NCBI GenBank assembly: GCA_050486545.1
Contig: JBJHDM010000010.1
Coordinates: 14,382 to 78,381 of the forward strand
Length of the DNA stretch: 64,000 nucleotides
Source: DAOMNN01 sp050486545
GTDB lineage: Bacteria; Pseudomonadota; Gammaproteobacteria; Burkholderiales; Rhodocyclaceae
Direction: 5' to 3'
The position numbers were made by a program, and so were the translations under genes. The stretch's first letter is position 1, and the number at the start of each line of letters is the position of its first letter. The notes below the pieces were generated by a model that was given only the letters and a program-made list of their open reading frames with translations, did no database searches and was not told where the DNA came from. This document shows, piece after piece, positions 40,740-49,008 of this stretch.

Positions 40740-43561
40740 GCGCACGGACCGAAGCCGCCGCCCTGTCGACCCCGTTCGAGCTGACGCTGGACGGGCGGTC
40801 GGTAACGGCGTTCCCCGGCGAGACGCTTTGGCAGGTCGCCCGGCGGGCAGGCGAGACCATCCCGCATCTGTGTCACCGTGATGCGCCCGGATACCGCAGC
40901 GACGGCAACTGCCGGGCCTGCATGGTCGAGATCGAAGGCGAGCGCGTGCTCGCGGCGAGTTGCATCCGCCCGGCCGCTCCGGGCATGGTCGTGAAGAGCG
41001 CCACTTCCGAGCGTGCGAAGGGGGCTCGCGAAGCCGTACTGGAGCTGCTGCTCGCGGATCAGCCCGGTCGCGAACAGGGTCCGGACCGCTCCAGCCATTT
41101 CTGGAAAACGGTGGAGCGGGCGGGGCTCGACGCTGCGGCCGTGCGGGAGCGGCTGCCGGCGAGACGGTCGGATGCGCCGCGGCCCGATGCGTCGCATCCG
41201 GCGATGCACGTCGACCTCGGCGCATGCATCGCGTGCAACCTGTGCGTGCGGGCCTGCCGCGAAGTGCAGGTCAACGACGTGATCGGACTCGCGCATCGCG
41301 GCGCCGAGACGAAGGTCGTGTTCGATTTCGACGACCCGATGGGGGCGAGCACCTGTGTGGCGTGCGGCGAGTGCGTGCAGGCCTGTCCGACCGGCGCGCT
41401 GATGCCGGCGACCCTGGTCGATGGCGAGGGCCGCGGCGACTCGGCCGCCGTCGACCGGGTGGTCGATTCCGTCTGTCCCTACTGCGGCGTCGGCTGCCAG
41501 CTGAGCTACCACGTCCGCGACGACCGGATCGTCTCTGTCTCGGGGCGCGACGGGCCCGCCAACGAGAACCGCCTGTGCGTGAAGGGGCGCTTCGGCTTCG
41601 ACTATCCGACCCATCCGGCGCGGCTGACGCGGCCGCTGGTCCGGCGCGAGGGGGTGGCCAAGTGCATCGATCCGGCGTTCGATCCGGCCCGTCCGCTCAC
41701 GCATTTTCGTGAGGCCAGCTGGGACGAGGCCCTGGATCTGGCGGCCGGCGGGCTCAGGGCCTTGCGCGATGCCCACGGGCCGGATGCGCTGGCCGGGTTC
41801 GGCAGCGCCAAGTGTTCCAACGAAGAGGCGTGGCTGTTCCAGAAGCTCGTGCGTACGGGCTTCGGATCGAACCATGTCGATCACTGCACGCGGCTGTGTC
41901 ATGCGAGTTCAGTCGCGGCGCTGATCGAATGCATCGGCACGGGGGCGGTGACGGCCTCGTTCATGCAGGCGGGCAACGCCGACGTCGTGTTCCTGATCGG
42001 CTGCAATCCGGCCGTCAACCATCCGGTCGCGGCCACCTATTTCAAGCAGGCCGCGAAAAGCGGCACGAAGCTCGTCGTCCTGGACCCGCGCGGGCAGGTA
42101 CTGGGCCGCTACGCCCATCGCATGGTCCGTTTCCATCCGGGTAGCGACGTGTCGCTGCTCAATGCGATGCTCCACGTGATCGTCAGCGAAGGCTTGTACG
42201 CCGACGCCTACATCGCGGTCCACACGGAGGGGTTCGAAGCGCTCGCCGCACACGTCGCCGACATGACGCCTGAGGCCTTGTCGCCCGTCTGTGGTGTTTC
42301 CCCCGACGAGATCCGTGAGCTCGCCCGCCTCTACGCGGGCGCCGAACGCGCGATGATCTTCTGGGGTATGGGCATCTCGCAGCACACCCACGGGACCGAC
42401 AATGCGCGTTGCCTGATCTCGCTGGCGCTCGCCTGCGGCCAAATCGGGCGGCCGGGCACCGGCCTGCATCCGCTGCGCGGGCAGAACAACGTGCAGGGCG
42501 CCTCCGATGCCGGCCTGATCCCGATGGTCCTTCCCGACTACCAGCCGGTTGCCGACGCGCAGGTGCGCGCGGCCTTCGAGGCGCTGTGGGGGGGTACCCT
42601 GCCGGCGCGTCCCGGGCTCACGGTGGTGGAAGTCATGGACGCCATCACGCAAGGGCAGGTCCGCGGCATGTATATCCTCGGCGAGAACCCGGCGATGTCC
42701 GATCCGGACCTGGATCACGCGCGTGCGGCACTGGCCCGGCTCGAGCATCTGGTGGTGCAGGACCTGTTCGTCACCGAGACCGCGCAGTTCGCCGACGTGA
42801 TCCTGCCCGCATCGGCCTGGCCAGAGAAGGACGGGACGGTGACCAATACCAACCGCCAGGTTCAACTGGGCCGTGCCGCCGTGCCGCTGCCGGGCGAGGC
42901 GAAGCCGGACTGGTGGATCGTCCAGGAGATCGCGCGCCGCTTCGGCCTGCGCTGGGATTACCGCCATCCCCGCGAGGTCTTCGCGGAGATGAAGCGCGGC
43001 ATGCGCTCGCTTGACCACATCAGTTGGGAACGCCTGGAGCGCGAGGGCTCGGTCACCTATCCGTGCCCCTCCGACGACGCCCCGGGTGCCGACGTCGTCT
43101 GCAGCGACGGGTTTCCGACCCGGAACGGGCGGGCGCGCTTTTCGCCGACACGCCCGCTGCCGCCCGACGAACCGGTCGACGACGACTATCCGGTGGTCCT
43201 CACAACGGGGCGCCAGCTCGAACACTGGCACACCGGTGCGATGACGCGGCGCACGCGGGTGCTCGACGATCTCGAGCCCGAAGCGGTCGCGATGCTCGCC
43301 CCGGGCGAACTCGACCGGCTCGGACTGCTGCCGGGCGAGGCGCTCACGATCACCACGCGCCGCGGCCGCATCACGCTTCGCGCACGCGTCGATCCGCGAA
43401 TGCCCGAGGGCATGGTGTTCGTGCCGTTCTGCTATGCGGAAGCGGCCGCGAACCTGCTCACCAACCCGGCACTCGACCCCTTCGGCAAGATTCCGGAGTT
43501 CAAGTACGCGGCATGCCGGCTGAGTCGGACGCCTTCCGGAGCGACGTCGGCCGACGGGTAG
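40736..43561 (+). CDS. Formate dehydrogenase catalytic subunit (Mo/W bis-MGD)
   Basis: A 941-residue catalytic subunit. An N-terminal 2Fe-2S domain (HLCHRDAPGYRSDGNCRAC) is followed by a His/Cys cluster region, two 4Fe-4S ferredoxin motifs (CIACNLCVRAC, CVACGECVQAC), and the CPYCGVGC cluster. The molybdopterin domain carries catalytic C388-H389 in HCTRLCHASS. Cysteine rather than selenocysteine ligates the metal. It oxidises formate to CO2 and feeds the fused diaphorase. With two fused subunits this is the Fdh1 plan; no fdsC/fdhD or fdsD gene follows, so the sulfuration chaperone must be elsewhere. The last 130 bp overlap the convergent MBL gene. Confidence 0.92.
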   Translation: MSARTEAAALSTPFELTLDGRSVTAFPGETLWQVARRAGETIPHLCHRDAPGYRSDGNCRACMVEIEGERVLAASCIRPAAPGMVVKSATSERAKGAREAVLELLLADQPGREQGPDRSSHFWKTVERAGLDAAAVRERLPARRSDAPRPDASHPAMHVDLGACIACNLCVRACREVQVNDVIGLAHRGAETKVVFDFDDPMGASTCVACGECVQACPTGALMPATLVDGEGRGDSAAVDRVVDSVCPYCGVGCQLSYHVRDDRIVSVSGRDGPANENRLCVKGRFGFDYPTHPARLTRPLVRREGVAKCIDPAFDPARPLTHFREASWDEALDLAAGGLRALRDAHGPDALAGFGSAKCSNEEAWLFQKLVRTGFGSNHVDHCTRLCHASSVAALIECIGTGAVTASFMQAGNADVVFLIGCNPAVNHPVAATYFKQAAKSGTKLVVLDPRGQVLGRYAHRMVRFHPGSDVSLLNAMLHVIVSEGLYADAYIAVHTEGFEALAAHVADMTPEALSPVCGVSPDEIRELARLYAGAERAMIFWGMGISQHTHGTDNARCLISLALACGQIGRPGTGLHPLRGQNNVQGASDAGLIPMVLPDYQPVADAQVRAAFEALWGGTLPARPGLTVVEVMDAITQGQVRGMYILGENPAMSDPDLDHARAALARLEHLVVQDLFVTETAQFADVILPASAWPEKDGTVTNTNRQVQLGRAAVPLPGEAKPDWWIVQEIARRFGLRWDYRHPREVFAEMKRGMRSLDHISWERLEREGSVTYPCPSDDAPGADVVCSDGFPTRNGRARFSPTRPLPPDEPVDDDYPVVLTTGRQLEHWHTGAMTRRTRVLDDLEPEAVAMLAPGELDRLGLLPGEALTITTRRGRITLRARVDPRMPEGMVFVPFCYAEAAANLLTNPALDPFGKIPEFKYAACRLSRTPSGATSADG

Positions 43562-44367
43562 CCAGCCGCCTCGCGCGTCAGTTCCTCGATGTGTTCGAGG
43601 GGGGTGACGGCCTGAGCCGAAGCCGTCGCTGCCGCGCAGGCGTGCGCGACGTGGTCCAGCAACGCGCCGGTCATGCCGCGTGCCGCCGGCAGGTGGGCCG
43701 ACAGGATCACGGTGGGATCGGCTCGGCCGATTGCGTCCAGCACCCGTCCCATCGCGTTTCGATCGACCAGGCCCAGCCAAGGGGCGTCGATCGCCGTCCA
43801 GGCGGCGATGCCTTCGCGAAGCGTTCCGGTTTCGATCTCGCGCGCATCGTTTGCCGGGGCGGGCAGCAGGGCGCCGAACGCATCGGCGGCGAACAGCGTA
43901 CGTGTGCGCGTATCGAAGAAGCCGGTCGTCTCCGGCGCGTCGTAATAGGGCGGACGCAGCGGTACGAGCTCCCGGTCTCCGGCGTCGAGTCGGGCGGCCG
44001 GATCGAGCAGGCGTACGCGGGCGGTCGGCAACCCCGACAAGCTCATCTTCGCCATTCCCAGGAAGTTCGTGACGATCTCGGCCTGCGGTGCCCGTTCGAG
44101 GACCGCTTCGAGGTTGCCGACGTGGTCCGCATCGAGATGGCTGAGCCAGATCCAGCGCAACTCGCGCGGATCGATCAGCGTCTCCAGGGCGGCCAGGAAG
44201 TCGTTGCGCAGGGCCGCGATGCCGGTGTCGACGAGCACGGGCTGGCGCCCGCGGATCAGGAAGGCGTTGATCGCGATGATGCCGAGATCGGCCACGGGCA
44301 TGAAGGATGCGATCTCATGCGTGTCCGCGGCGACTTCACGGGTGCCGGTGAGGGTGGGGGATTCCAT
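43432..44367 (-). CDS. MBL-fold metallohydrolase
   Basis: A 311-residue metallo-beta-lactamase-fold enzyme. The metal site HLDADHVGN (His-x-Asp-x-Asp-His) is at about residues 86-94. A strand/loop with NAFLIRGRQPVLVDTG precedes it, and FAADAFGAL and LSAHLPAA supply later ligands. It resembles uncharacterised MBL oxidoreductase-like proteins paired with TetR regulators. ATG 44367 follows GGAGA; an upstream ATG (44403) in the same frame is possible. The 3' end runs 130 bp into the formate dehydrogenase gene on the other strand. It is divergent from the TetR gene, with two matching operators between them, so it is probably the repressor's target. Confidence 0.85.
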   Translation of the reverse strand: MESPTLTGTREVAADTHEIASFMPVADLGIIAINAFLIRGRQPVLVDTGIAALRNDFLAALETLIDPRELRWIWLSHLDADHVGNLEAVLERAPQAEIVTNFLGMAKMSLSGLPTARVRLLDPAARLDAGDRELVPLRPPYYDAPETTGFFDTRTRTLFAADAFGALLPAPANDAREIETGTLREGIAAWTAIDAPWLGLVDRNAMGRVLDAIGRADPTVILSAHLPAARGMTGALLDHVAHACAAATASAQAVTPLEHIEELTREAAGYPSADVAPEGVRLSRHAAYLNSGILPKGSSAGLVSRFAAASA

Positions 44368-44396
44368 GTCGTTCTCCGCTGTAGGGTTATATTCGT

Positions 44397-44412
44397 TGAA
44401 CACTGCTGTTTA
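44397..44412. promoter_or_regulatory. Candidate TetR operator 1
   Basis: TGAACA-CTGC-TGTTTA, an inverted repeat (TGAACA-N4-TGTTCA) with one mismatch. It lies in the leader/promoter area of the MBL gene and matches operator 2. Confidence 0.5.
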
Positions 44413-44447
44413 GCAATGTGAGCGAACTCTAGTCCCGTACGACATGC

Positions 44448-44476
44448 TTGTCAATAAATGAATGAACATATATGAT
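44448..44476 (+). promoter_or_regulatory. Sigma70 promoter of the TetR gene (leaderless)
   Basis: TTGTCA (44448-44453), exactly 17 bp, then TATGAT (44471-44476): a near-consensus promoter. Transcription would begin near 44483, one base before the ATG at 44484. Confidence 0.7.
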
Positions 44477-44478
44477 CA
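44463..44478. promoter_or_regulatory. Candidate TetR operator 2
   Basis: TGAACA-TATA-TGATCA, the same inverted repeat as operator 1 with one mismatch in the right arm. It covers the -10 hexamer of the TetR promoter, so binding would block transcription (autorepression). Confidence 0.5.
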
Positions 44479-44483
44479 CCGAT

Positions 44484-45128
44484 ATGGAACGACGACCCTA
44501 CCGGCTGCGAAAACGGGCCGAATCGCAGGAGGCGACGCGCACACGCATCGTCGAGGCGCTGATGGCCCTCCATGAGGAACTGGGGCCGCGGAACACGACG
44601 ATCAGTGCGATCGCGGAGCGTGCGGGGGTCCAGCGGCTCACCGTGTACCGTCATTTCCCGGACGAAGCCGCGTTGCTGCAGGCGTGCACTTCCCGATGGT
44701 TCGAACTCAACCCGCCGCCCGACCGGTCGGTGTGGACGACCCTGCCGGATCCGCGCGAGCGTTGCCGCGCCGCGCTGGGTGCGCTGTACGCCTATTTCGC
44801 CACCACGCAGCGGATGTGGGAGGTGTCGTATCGGGACGAAGCGGAGGTGGAGGCGATGCACGAGCCGATGAAGGCCTTCCGCGCCTATCTCGGGCAGGCC
44901 GCCTCGGATCTGCTGGACGGATTCGGCCGGTCGGCCGTGCAGTCCGGTGCACTCGAAACCACGGCGCGCCACCTGGTCGATTTTCCGACCTGGGCGTCGA
45001 TGCACGCGCTCGGACTCGATCCGGTGCGAGCCGCCGAATTGGGCTGCGTGTGGATCGATGCCGCGCGCGTGGCGGACGGTGTGCGAGACCCCGTCACGGC
45101 AGTGGGTTCCGGCACCGCTGATCCGTGA
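44484..45128 (+). CDS. TetR-family transcriptional repressor
   Basis: A 214-residue regulator. The N-terminal helix-turn-helix is at about residues 10-60 (RTRIVEALMALHEELGPRNTTISAIAERAGVQRLTVYRHFPDEAALL), followed by a helical ligand domain. ATG 44484 (MERRPYRLRK) is preferred. The upstream in-frame ATG at 44472 lies inside the -10 hexamer and would not be on the transcript. No ribosome site precedes either, consistent with a leaderless mRNA. It is divergent from the MBL hydrolase with two TGAACA-N4-TGWTCA-like sites between them, predicting autorepression and control of the hydrolase. The ligand is unknown. Confidence 0.88.
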   Translation: MERRPYRLRKRAESQEATRTRIVEALMALHEELGPRNTTISAIAERAGVQRLTVYRHFPDEAALLQACTSRWFELNPPPDRSVWTTLPDPRERCRAALGALYAYFATTQRMWEVSYRDEAEVEAMHEPMKAFRAYLGQAASDLLDGFGRSAVQSGALETTARHLVDFPTWASMHALGLDPVRAAELGCVWIDAARVADGVRDPVTAVGSGTADP

Positions 45129-45175
45129 CCGGGGACGGAGCGGTCCGTGAGCACGAATACCTATGCCGGCTTCGT

Positions 45176-45349
45176 TCAGGCACGCCAGAAAGGCTTGTTG
45201 CCCTCGCGAATCGCATCCTCGCGACGTACGCCGATGTCATTGAGCATGCGCTGATCCATCTGGAGCAAGGCCCGGCGGCCGCGCAGCCGCGTGCGGATCC
45301 GCTCCAGGCGAAAGAGGAATGATCCAAACAGGTCGATGATCAACATCAT
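45176..45349 (-). CDS. DUF1127 family small protein
   Basis: A 57-residue protein: a short hydrophobic start (MMLIIDLFGSFLF), then an Arg-rich helix (RLERIRTRLRGRRALLQM) and the DUF1127 hallmark DQRMLNDIGVRREDAIREGNK with the terminal FWRA. DUF1127 (YjiS-like) proteins are small, basic, often stress-induced and RNA- or phosphate-linked in alphaproteobacteria; the function here is unknown. ATG 45349, with a second ATG next to it, follows AAGGAGCG. It is convergent with the TetR gene (47-bp gap) and divergent from the EamA transporter. Confidence 0.85.
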   Translation of the reverse strand: MMLIIDLFGSFLFRLERIRTRLRGRRALLQMDQRMLNDIGVRREDAIREGNKPFWRA

Positions 45350-45436
45350 GCGCTCCTTGGTTCTGCATGGCTAGCCCGCCATATGCCAAGACTAGATGAC
45401 GTCGGCAACAGGAAACAGATGCAGTGAGCTGCAATG

Positions 45437-45448
45437 TGTACTGGTACA
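45437..45448. promoter_or_regulatory. Palindrome TGTAC-TG-GTACA, candidate operator
   Basis: A perfect 5+2+5 palindrome between the divergent DUF1127 and EamA genes. A half-site CTGTAC recurs 42 bp downstream at 45490-45495. GTAC-rich dyads of this kind are typical of GntR/MocR-type operators, but no such regulator gene is in the window. Confidence 0.35.
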
Positions 45449-45579
45449 GAACGGAGAATCTCCTGTCTGTAACCATCGGTCCGGCTGCAACTGTACGGGT
45501 GTCGCCGGCACGTCCGGCACCGGTCGCTCCGGTGTTTCAGTCGGAATAGACTGCGCGTAGTTCGTGAAAGGATTCTCCA

Positions 45580-46545
45580 ATGCTCGTCGGTGTGCTCGCC
45601 GCCCTCGGTGCGGGTTCGCTCTGGGGGCTGATCTTCCTGGTGCCTCTCGTCCTATGGGACTACCCGCCGGTGGTCCTGGCCTTCGGCCGCTATGCGGCCT
45701 TCGGCCTGCTCGCGCTCGGGCTGGCCTGGTTCGACCGACGGGCACTGGCCCAGCTCACGCGCGCGGACTGGGTCGAGGCGGCGCGCCTCGCCATGGTCGG
45801 CAACCTTCTGTACTACAGTACGCTGGCGGCCGCGATCCAGCTGTCTGGGGCACCGGTGCCCACGCTGATCATTGGAACCTTGCCGGTCGTCATCGCGGTG
45901 TGTGCGAACCTGATCGAACGCCGTAGCGGAAACGGACTCGACTCGGTGCCGTGGCACCGGCTCGCACTGCCGTTGGCCTTGATCCTGGGCGGACTGACCG
46001 TGGTCCAGTTCGGTCCCGCGGGTGCCGTGGGATTCGGCGCCTCGGACGATGTCGCGAGCTATGTATTCGGGCTCGGTCTGGCCGTGGTCGCGGTGGCGTG
46101 CTGGACGTGGTATCCGATCCGCAACAGCCGATGGCTGCGCGCACGTCCGGCCGGAATGTCACGCCCCTGGGCGACGGCCCAGGGCCTGGCGACGCTGCCC
46201 TTGGCACTGCTCACGGCGGCCGGGTTCGCCATGTGGGATCTTGCATCGGGGGGCGGAGAGCGTGCGTACGAATGGCCATTCGGCCCGCGTCCCGACCTGT
46301 TCCTTGCGCTGATGCTGATCACCGGGTTCGCGGCATCCTGGCTGGGGACCCTGCTCTGGAACCGGGCCAGTCATCTGCTGCCGGCAGCGCTGGTCGGGCA
46401 ATTGATCGTTTTCGAGACGCTGGCGGCACTGCTGTATGCATTCGTCTGGTACGGACGATGGCCCTCGGGCCTCGAGGTTGCAGGCATCGTACTGCTCGTA
46501 ACCGGGGTATTGGCCGGCGTTCGGGTCTTTCGCCGCAGCCGGTGA
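45580..46545 (+). CDS. EamA (DMT superfamily) transporter
   Basis: A 321-residue inner-membrane transporter with about ten hydrophobic helices arranged as two EamA repeats. The first is at about residues 3-145 (AALGAGSLWGLIFLVPLVLW ... PTLIIGTLPVVIAVCANLIERR). The second is at about 160-317 and ends in the short basic tail VFRRSR. Drug/metabolite transporters of this family export amino acids, metabolites or toxic compounds; the substrate cannot be read from sequence. ATG 45580 follows AAGGA. It stands alone behind a 230-bp region holding a TGTAC palindrome. Confidence 0.87.
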   Translation: MLVGVLAALGAGSLWGLIFLVPLVLWDYPPVVLAFGRYAAFGLLALGLAWFDRRALAQLTRADWVEAARLAMVGNLLYYSTLAAAIQLSGAPVPTLIIGTLPVVIAVCANLIERRSGNGLDSVPWHRLALPLALILGGLTVVQFGPAGAVGFGASDDVASYVFGLGLAVVAVACWTWYPIRNSRWLRARPAGMSRPWATAQGLATLPLALLTAAGFAMWDLASGGGERAYEWPFGPRPDLFLALMLITGFAASWLGTLLWNRASHLLPAALVGQLIVFETLAALLYAFVWYGRWPSGLEVAGIVLLVTGVLAGVRVFRRSR

Positions 46546-46682
46546 CCTCGGCAGGCGTCGAAGCATCGAATTGGCGGGTTTTTGATGCGCTGTTCGGCGC
46601 TTCGACGTGACAACGGGGGCCGTAATCTACTCCCATGGCCGCATTCCTTCGGTTCGGAGCGGCGTCCCGGGAGACACAGATC

Positions 46683-46799
46683 ATGAATGTCGAATATCTC
46701 GAAGCCGAAATCATCGAAATCATCGAAATCTACGACACGGAGTCCGTCGCGGAATTCGAATGCGGGCACGACGTGCCCCACGAGGTCTACTTCGCCTGA
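46683..46799 (+). CDS. Very acidic 38-residue peptide of unknown function
   Basis: A 39-codon frame with GGGAGA nine bases before its ATG. The peptide begins MNVEYLEAEIIEIIEIYD and ends CGHDVPHEVYFA. It contains nine glutamates, a repeated Ile-Ile-Glu-Ile motif, a single cysteine and two histidines. No hydrophobic signal is present. The composition and length would fit a peptide precursor or a small acidic partner protein, but no modifying enzyme is adjacent, so no function is proposed. It stands between the EamA gene and the convergent lipoprotein gene. Confidence 0.45.
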   Translation: MNVEYLEAEIIEIIEIYDTESVAEFECGHDVPHEVYFA

Positions 46800-46828
46800 A
46801 CCCGCGAGGTGCGGGAGTGCAGTCCTGC

Positions 46829-47269
46829 CTACCGACTCCGGTGGGCGGCTTCGGAGGCCCGCTTGGCCTCATCGAACACAGGGCCCCACATGGGGTGTCC
46901 GATCTCGGCCCGCGACAGTTCGAACCGCGGGTCGAGCTTCAGGGCTTCGTCAAAGGAGGCGCGACAGGCGCCGGGACGGCCCGAGATGCAATGGATGAAA
47001 GCCAGATGCTTGTGCGCCTGGACGGCGTCGCTGGTAAAGCGCAGTCCCTGATCGAGCGCATGCAGCAAGTCCCGCATCGCCGGACCGTAGCGTCCCTTCT
47101 CGTAGTGATCGATGCCCGCGACCAATGACTTCTCGGCCTCCCCGACGGCAAGTTTCGAGAGCCCGAGTTGGCGTGCCGGTTCGGACGCGCAACCGCCGAG
47201 CAGCGCCGCGACGAGTGCGAAGGCAATCCACACGAAGGAGTGTCGGAACGGAAATGGCTTGTGGGTCAT
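46829..47269 (-). CDS. TPR-like lipoprotein
   Basis: A 146-residue lipoprotein: a signal peptide (residues 1-26) ending in lipobox LLGGC (Cys27), then a helical TPR-like domain (GIDHYEKGRYGPAMRDLLHALDQG ... HKHLAFIHCISGRPGACRASFDEALKLDP). TPR lipoproteins of this size accompany Ser/Thr kinase/phosphatase/FHA sets, some linked to type VI secretion (TssQ-like), but no other secretion gene is present. Its ATG overlaps the kinase stop by one base (TAATG), so it is translationally coupled to the kinase gene. Confidence 0.8.
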   Translation of the reverse strand: MTHKPFPFRHSFVWIAFALVAALLGGCASEPARQLGLSKLAVGEAEKSLVAGIDHYEKGRYGPAMRDLLHALDQGLRFTSDAVQAHKHLAFIHCISGRPGACRASFDEALKLDPRFELSRAEIGHPMWGPVFDEAKRASEAAHRSR

Positions 47270-48807
47270 TAGCGGAAGCGATGCTGGATTCGATGGGTAC
47301 GTCCCGATTCTAGCGTGACCGTCTCGACGTACGGGGCGAAATCGGTATTGCGGATCTCGATCCGATAGCGCCCGGGCGGCAGCTGGAGTTCGCGGAGCGG
47401 CGGAGTGACACCATGGGTCCTGCCGCCGACATGTACCTCTCCCCAGGGAAGCACCGAAAGAGTGATCGTCGCTGGTCGTGCAGCCGGTTGCGGTGCCGCG
47501 GCTGCAGCAGTCGCGGTCGGTTGCGCCGGTTGCGGAGCTGCCGTCGGGCCGGATGCGGGTGGTGCAGGCGCGGATTCGGTGGAGGCCGCTTCCGCGACGA
47601 TGTCGGAATCGCTGTCGAAGAGGGTGACCTGTCCGCCTTCGGCCGGCTCGCCCACGAACGTCTCGGATGGGGCGCTTGCCGTCTCTACGGCGATCGGCGC
47701 CCCGACGGGTACCGGGTCGACCAGTGCCGGGGTGCGGCTATCGGGGACGATCATCACGACCAGCACCGTGACCGCAAAGGCTGCCGCGGCCAGGAGCAGG
47801 GACAGCCGGTTCCCGGAATGGTGCGACGGCCCCGGTGTCGGAATGGGGCCGGCCGAGGTCTTCGGAAGCGCATCGCGCCCGACCACCTGGGTGGCCATCC
47901 CGGCCGGGAGCGGCGCGTCCTGGCGCGGGTTCGAGCGGGCCGCACTCGATCTCAGCTTGCGCCGCAGACTGCCCAGTGCGAGACCGAGTTCGCGCGCGTG
48001 GTCGAAGCGTTGCGCCGGTTCCTTCGCCAGCATCTTCAAGACGATCTGCTCGAGTCTCTCCGGGATGTCGGGATTGAGGGCCGACGGGGCTTCGGGTTCT
48101 GCGTGCAGGATCTTGTGCATCACTTCCGGGATCGTCTGCCCTGCAAAGGGATCCTTGCCCGTGAGCATTTCGTAGAGCGTGACCCCCAGCGCGAAGATGT
48201 CGGTCCGTCCATCGACTGCTTCGTTCGTGATCTGCTCGGGCGCCATGTACCGGGGCGATCCGACCAGCCCGCCGGTGTGGGTGCGGCTGCTGTCCGAGGC
48301 CGTGGCGATGCCGAAATCCATGATCTTCACCAGACCATTGCGTGACAGCATGATGTTCGCCGGCTTGATGTCGCGGTGGATGATGCCCTGCTCGTGCGCG
48401 TAGTCGAGTCCGCGGGCGACGAGCATCGCGATTTCGACGGCGCGACGGATCGGCAGGACCACGCCGCTGTCGAGGGTTTCGCGCAGGGTCCGACCAGGCA
48501 GGTACTCCATCGCGATGTACGGGGTTCCTTCGCTTTCGCCGACGTCGTAGATCGTCACGATGTTCGGGTGATTGAGCCGGCCGGCTGCCTTGGCCTCGCG
48601 GAAGAAGCGATCCCGGAAGTCCGCCTGCTCGGATGCGGGCAGTTCGACGGAAAGGACCTTAATGGCCACCGTCCGTTCGATCAGCGGGTCCATCGCGCGA
48701 TACACGGCCCCCATTGCGCCACGACCGAGCGAGCCCGTCAGCATGTAGCGGCCGACCGGCCTGAGGCCGGCGGCAGGTTCGGGCGACACGGGTTCGGTAG
48801 GGTCCAT
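47269..48807 (-). CDS. Eukaryotic-type Ser/Thr protein kinase with C-terminal PEGA domain
   Basis: A 512-residue membrane kinase. The cytosolic kinase domain (residues 20-285) has the P-loop GRGAMGAVY, VAIK lysine, catalytic HRDIKPAN, DFG (IMDFGIA) and APE-like MAPEQ. A linker and a single TM helix (about 333-353) lead into a Pro/Ala-rich periplasmic stalk. A PEGA domain follows at about 450-512 (WGEVHVGGRTHGVTPPLRELQLPPGRYRIEI). All catalytic motifs are present. It would be opposed by the PP2C phosphatase encoded divergently 200 bp away, with the FHA protein as a phosphothreonine reader. The PEGA domain may sense the envelope. Confidence 0.92.
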   Translation of the reverse strand: MDPTEPVSPEPAAGLRPVGRYMLTGSLGRGAMGAVYRAMDPLIERTVAIKVLSVELPASEQADFRDRFFREAKAAGRLNHPNIVTIYDVGESEGTPYIAMEYLPGRTLRETLDSGVVLPIRRAVEIAMLVARGLDYAHEQGIIHRDIKPANIMLSRNGLVKIMDFGIATASDSSRTHTGGLVGSPRYMAPEQITNEAVDGRTDIFALGVTLYEMLTGKDPFAGQTIPEVMHKILHAEPEAPSALNPDIPERLEQIVLKMLAKEPAQRFDHARELGLALGSLRRKLRSSAARSNPRQDAPLPAGMATQVVGRDALPKTSAGPIPTPGPSHHSGNRLSLLLAAAAFAVTVLVVMIVPDSRTPALVDPVPVGAPIAVETASAPSETFVGEPAEGGQVTLFDSDSDIVAEAASTESAPAPPASGPTAAPQPAQPTATAAAAAPQPAARPATITLSVLPWGEVHVGGRTHGVTPPLRELQLPPGRYRIEIRNTDFAPYVETVTLESGRTHRIQHRFR

Positions 48808-49008
48808 CTCGAAGTTCGGTCGGACAAGAGCACGCAGAGCGTGAAGTTATCACATGCGCCGAGTGGGCGCCGTGACACACTGCGCTAGCTGCAGTGCGGA
48901 GCGCCCCTTCCTCGCGGGTTTGCGGTGCGTGTGGGATAATCCGCAATTCGAACCACCCCAACCGGAACGCGGGTTTTCCGCCCCGAAGCCTGAGGAGTGA
49001 CGTCTGTC

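Noticed and set aside
41909..43780. 623-codon minus-strand frame opposite formate dehydrogenase
   Set aside because: Shadow of the catalytic subunit; the true minus-strand gene there is the MBL hydrolase, in another frame.
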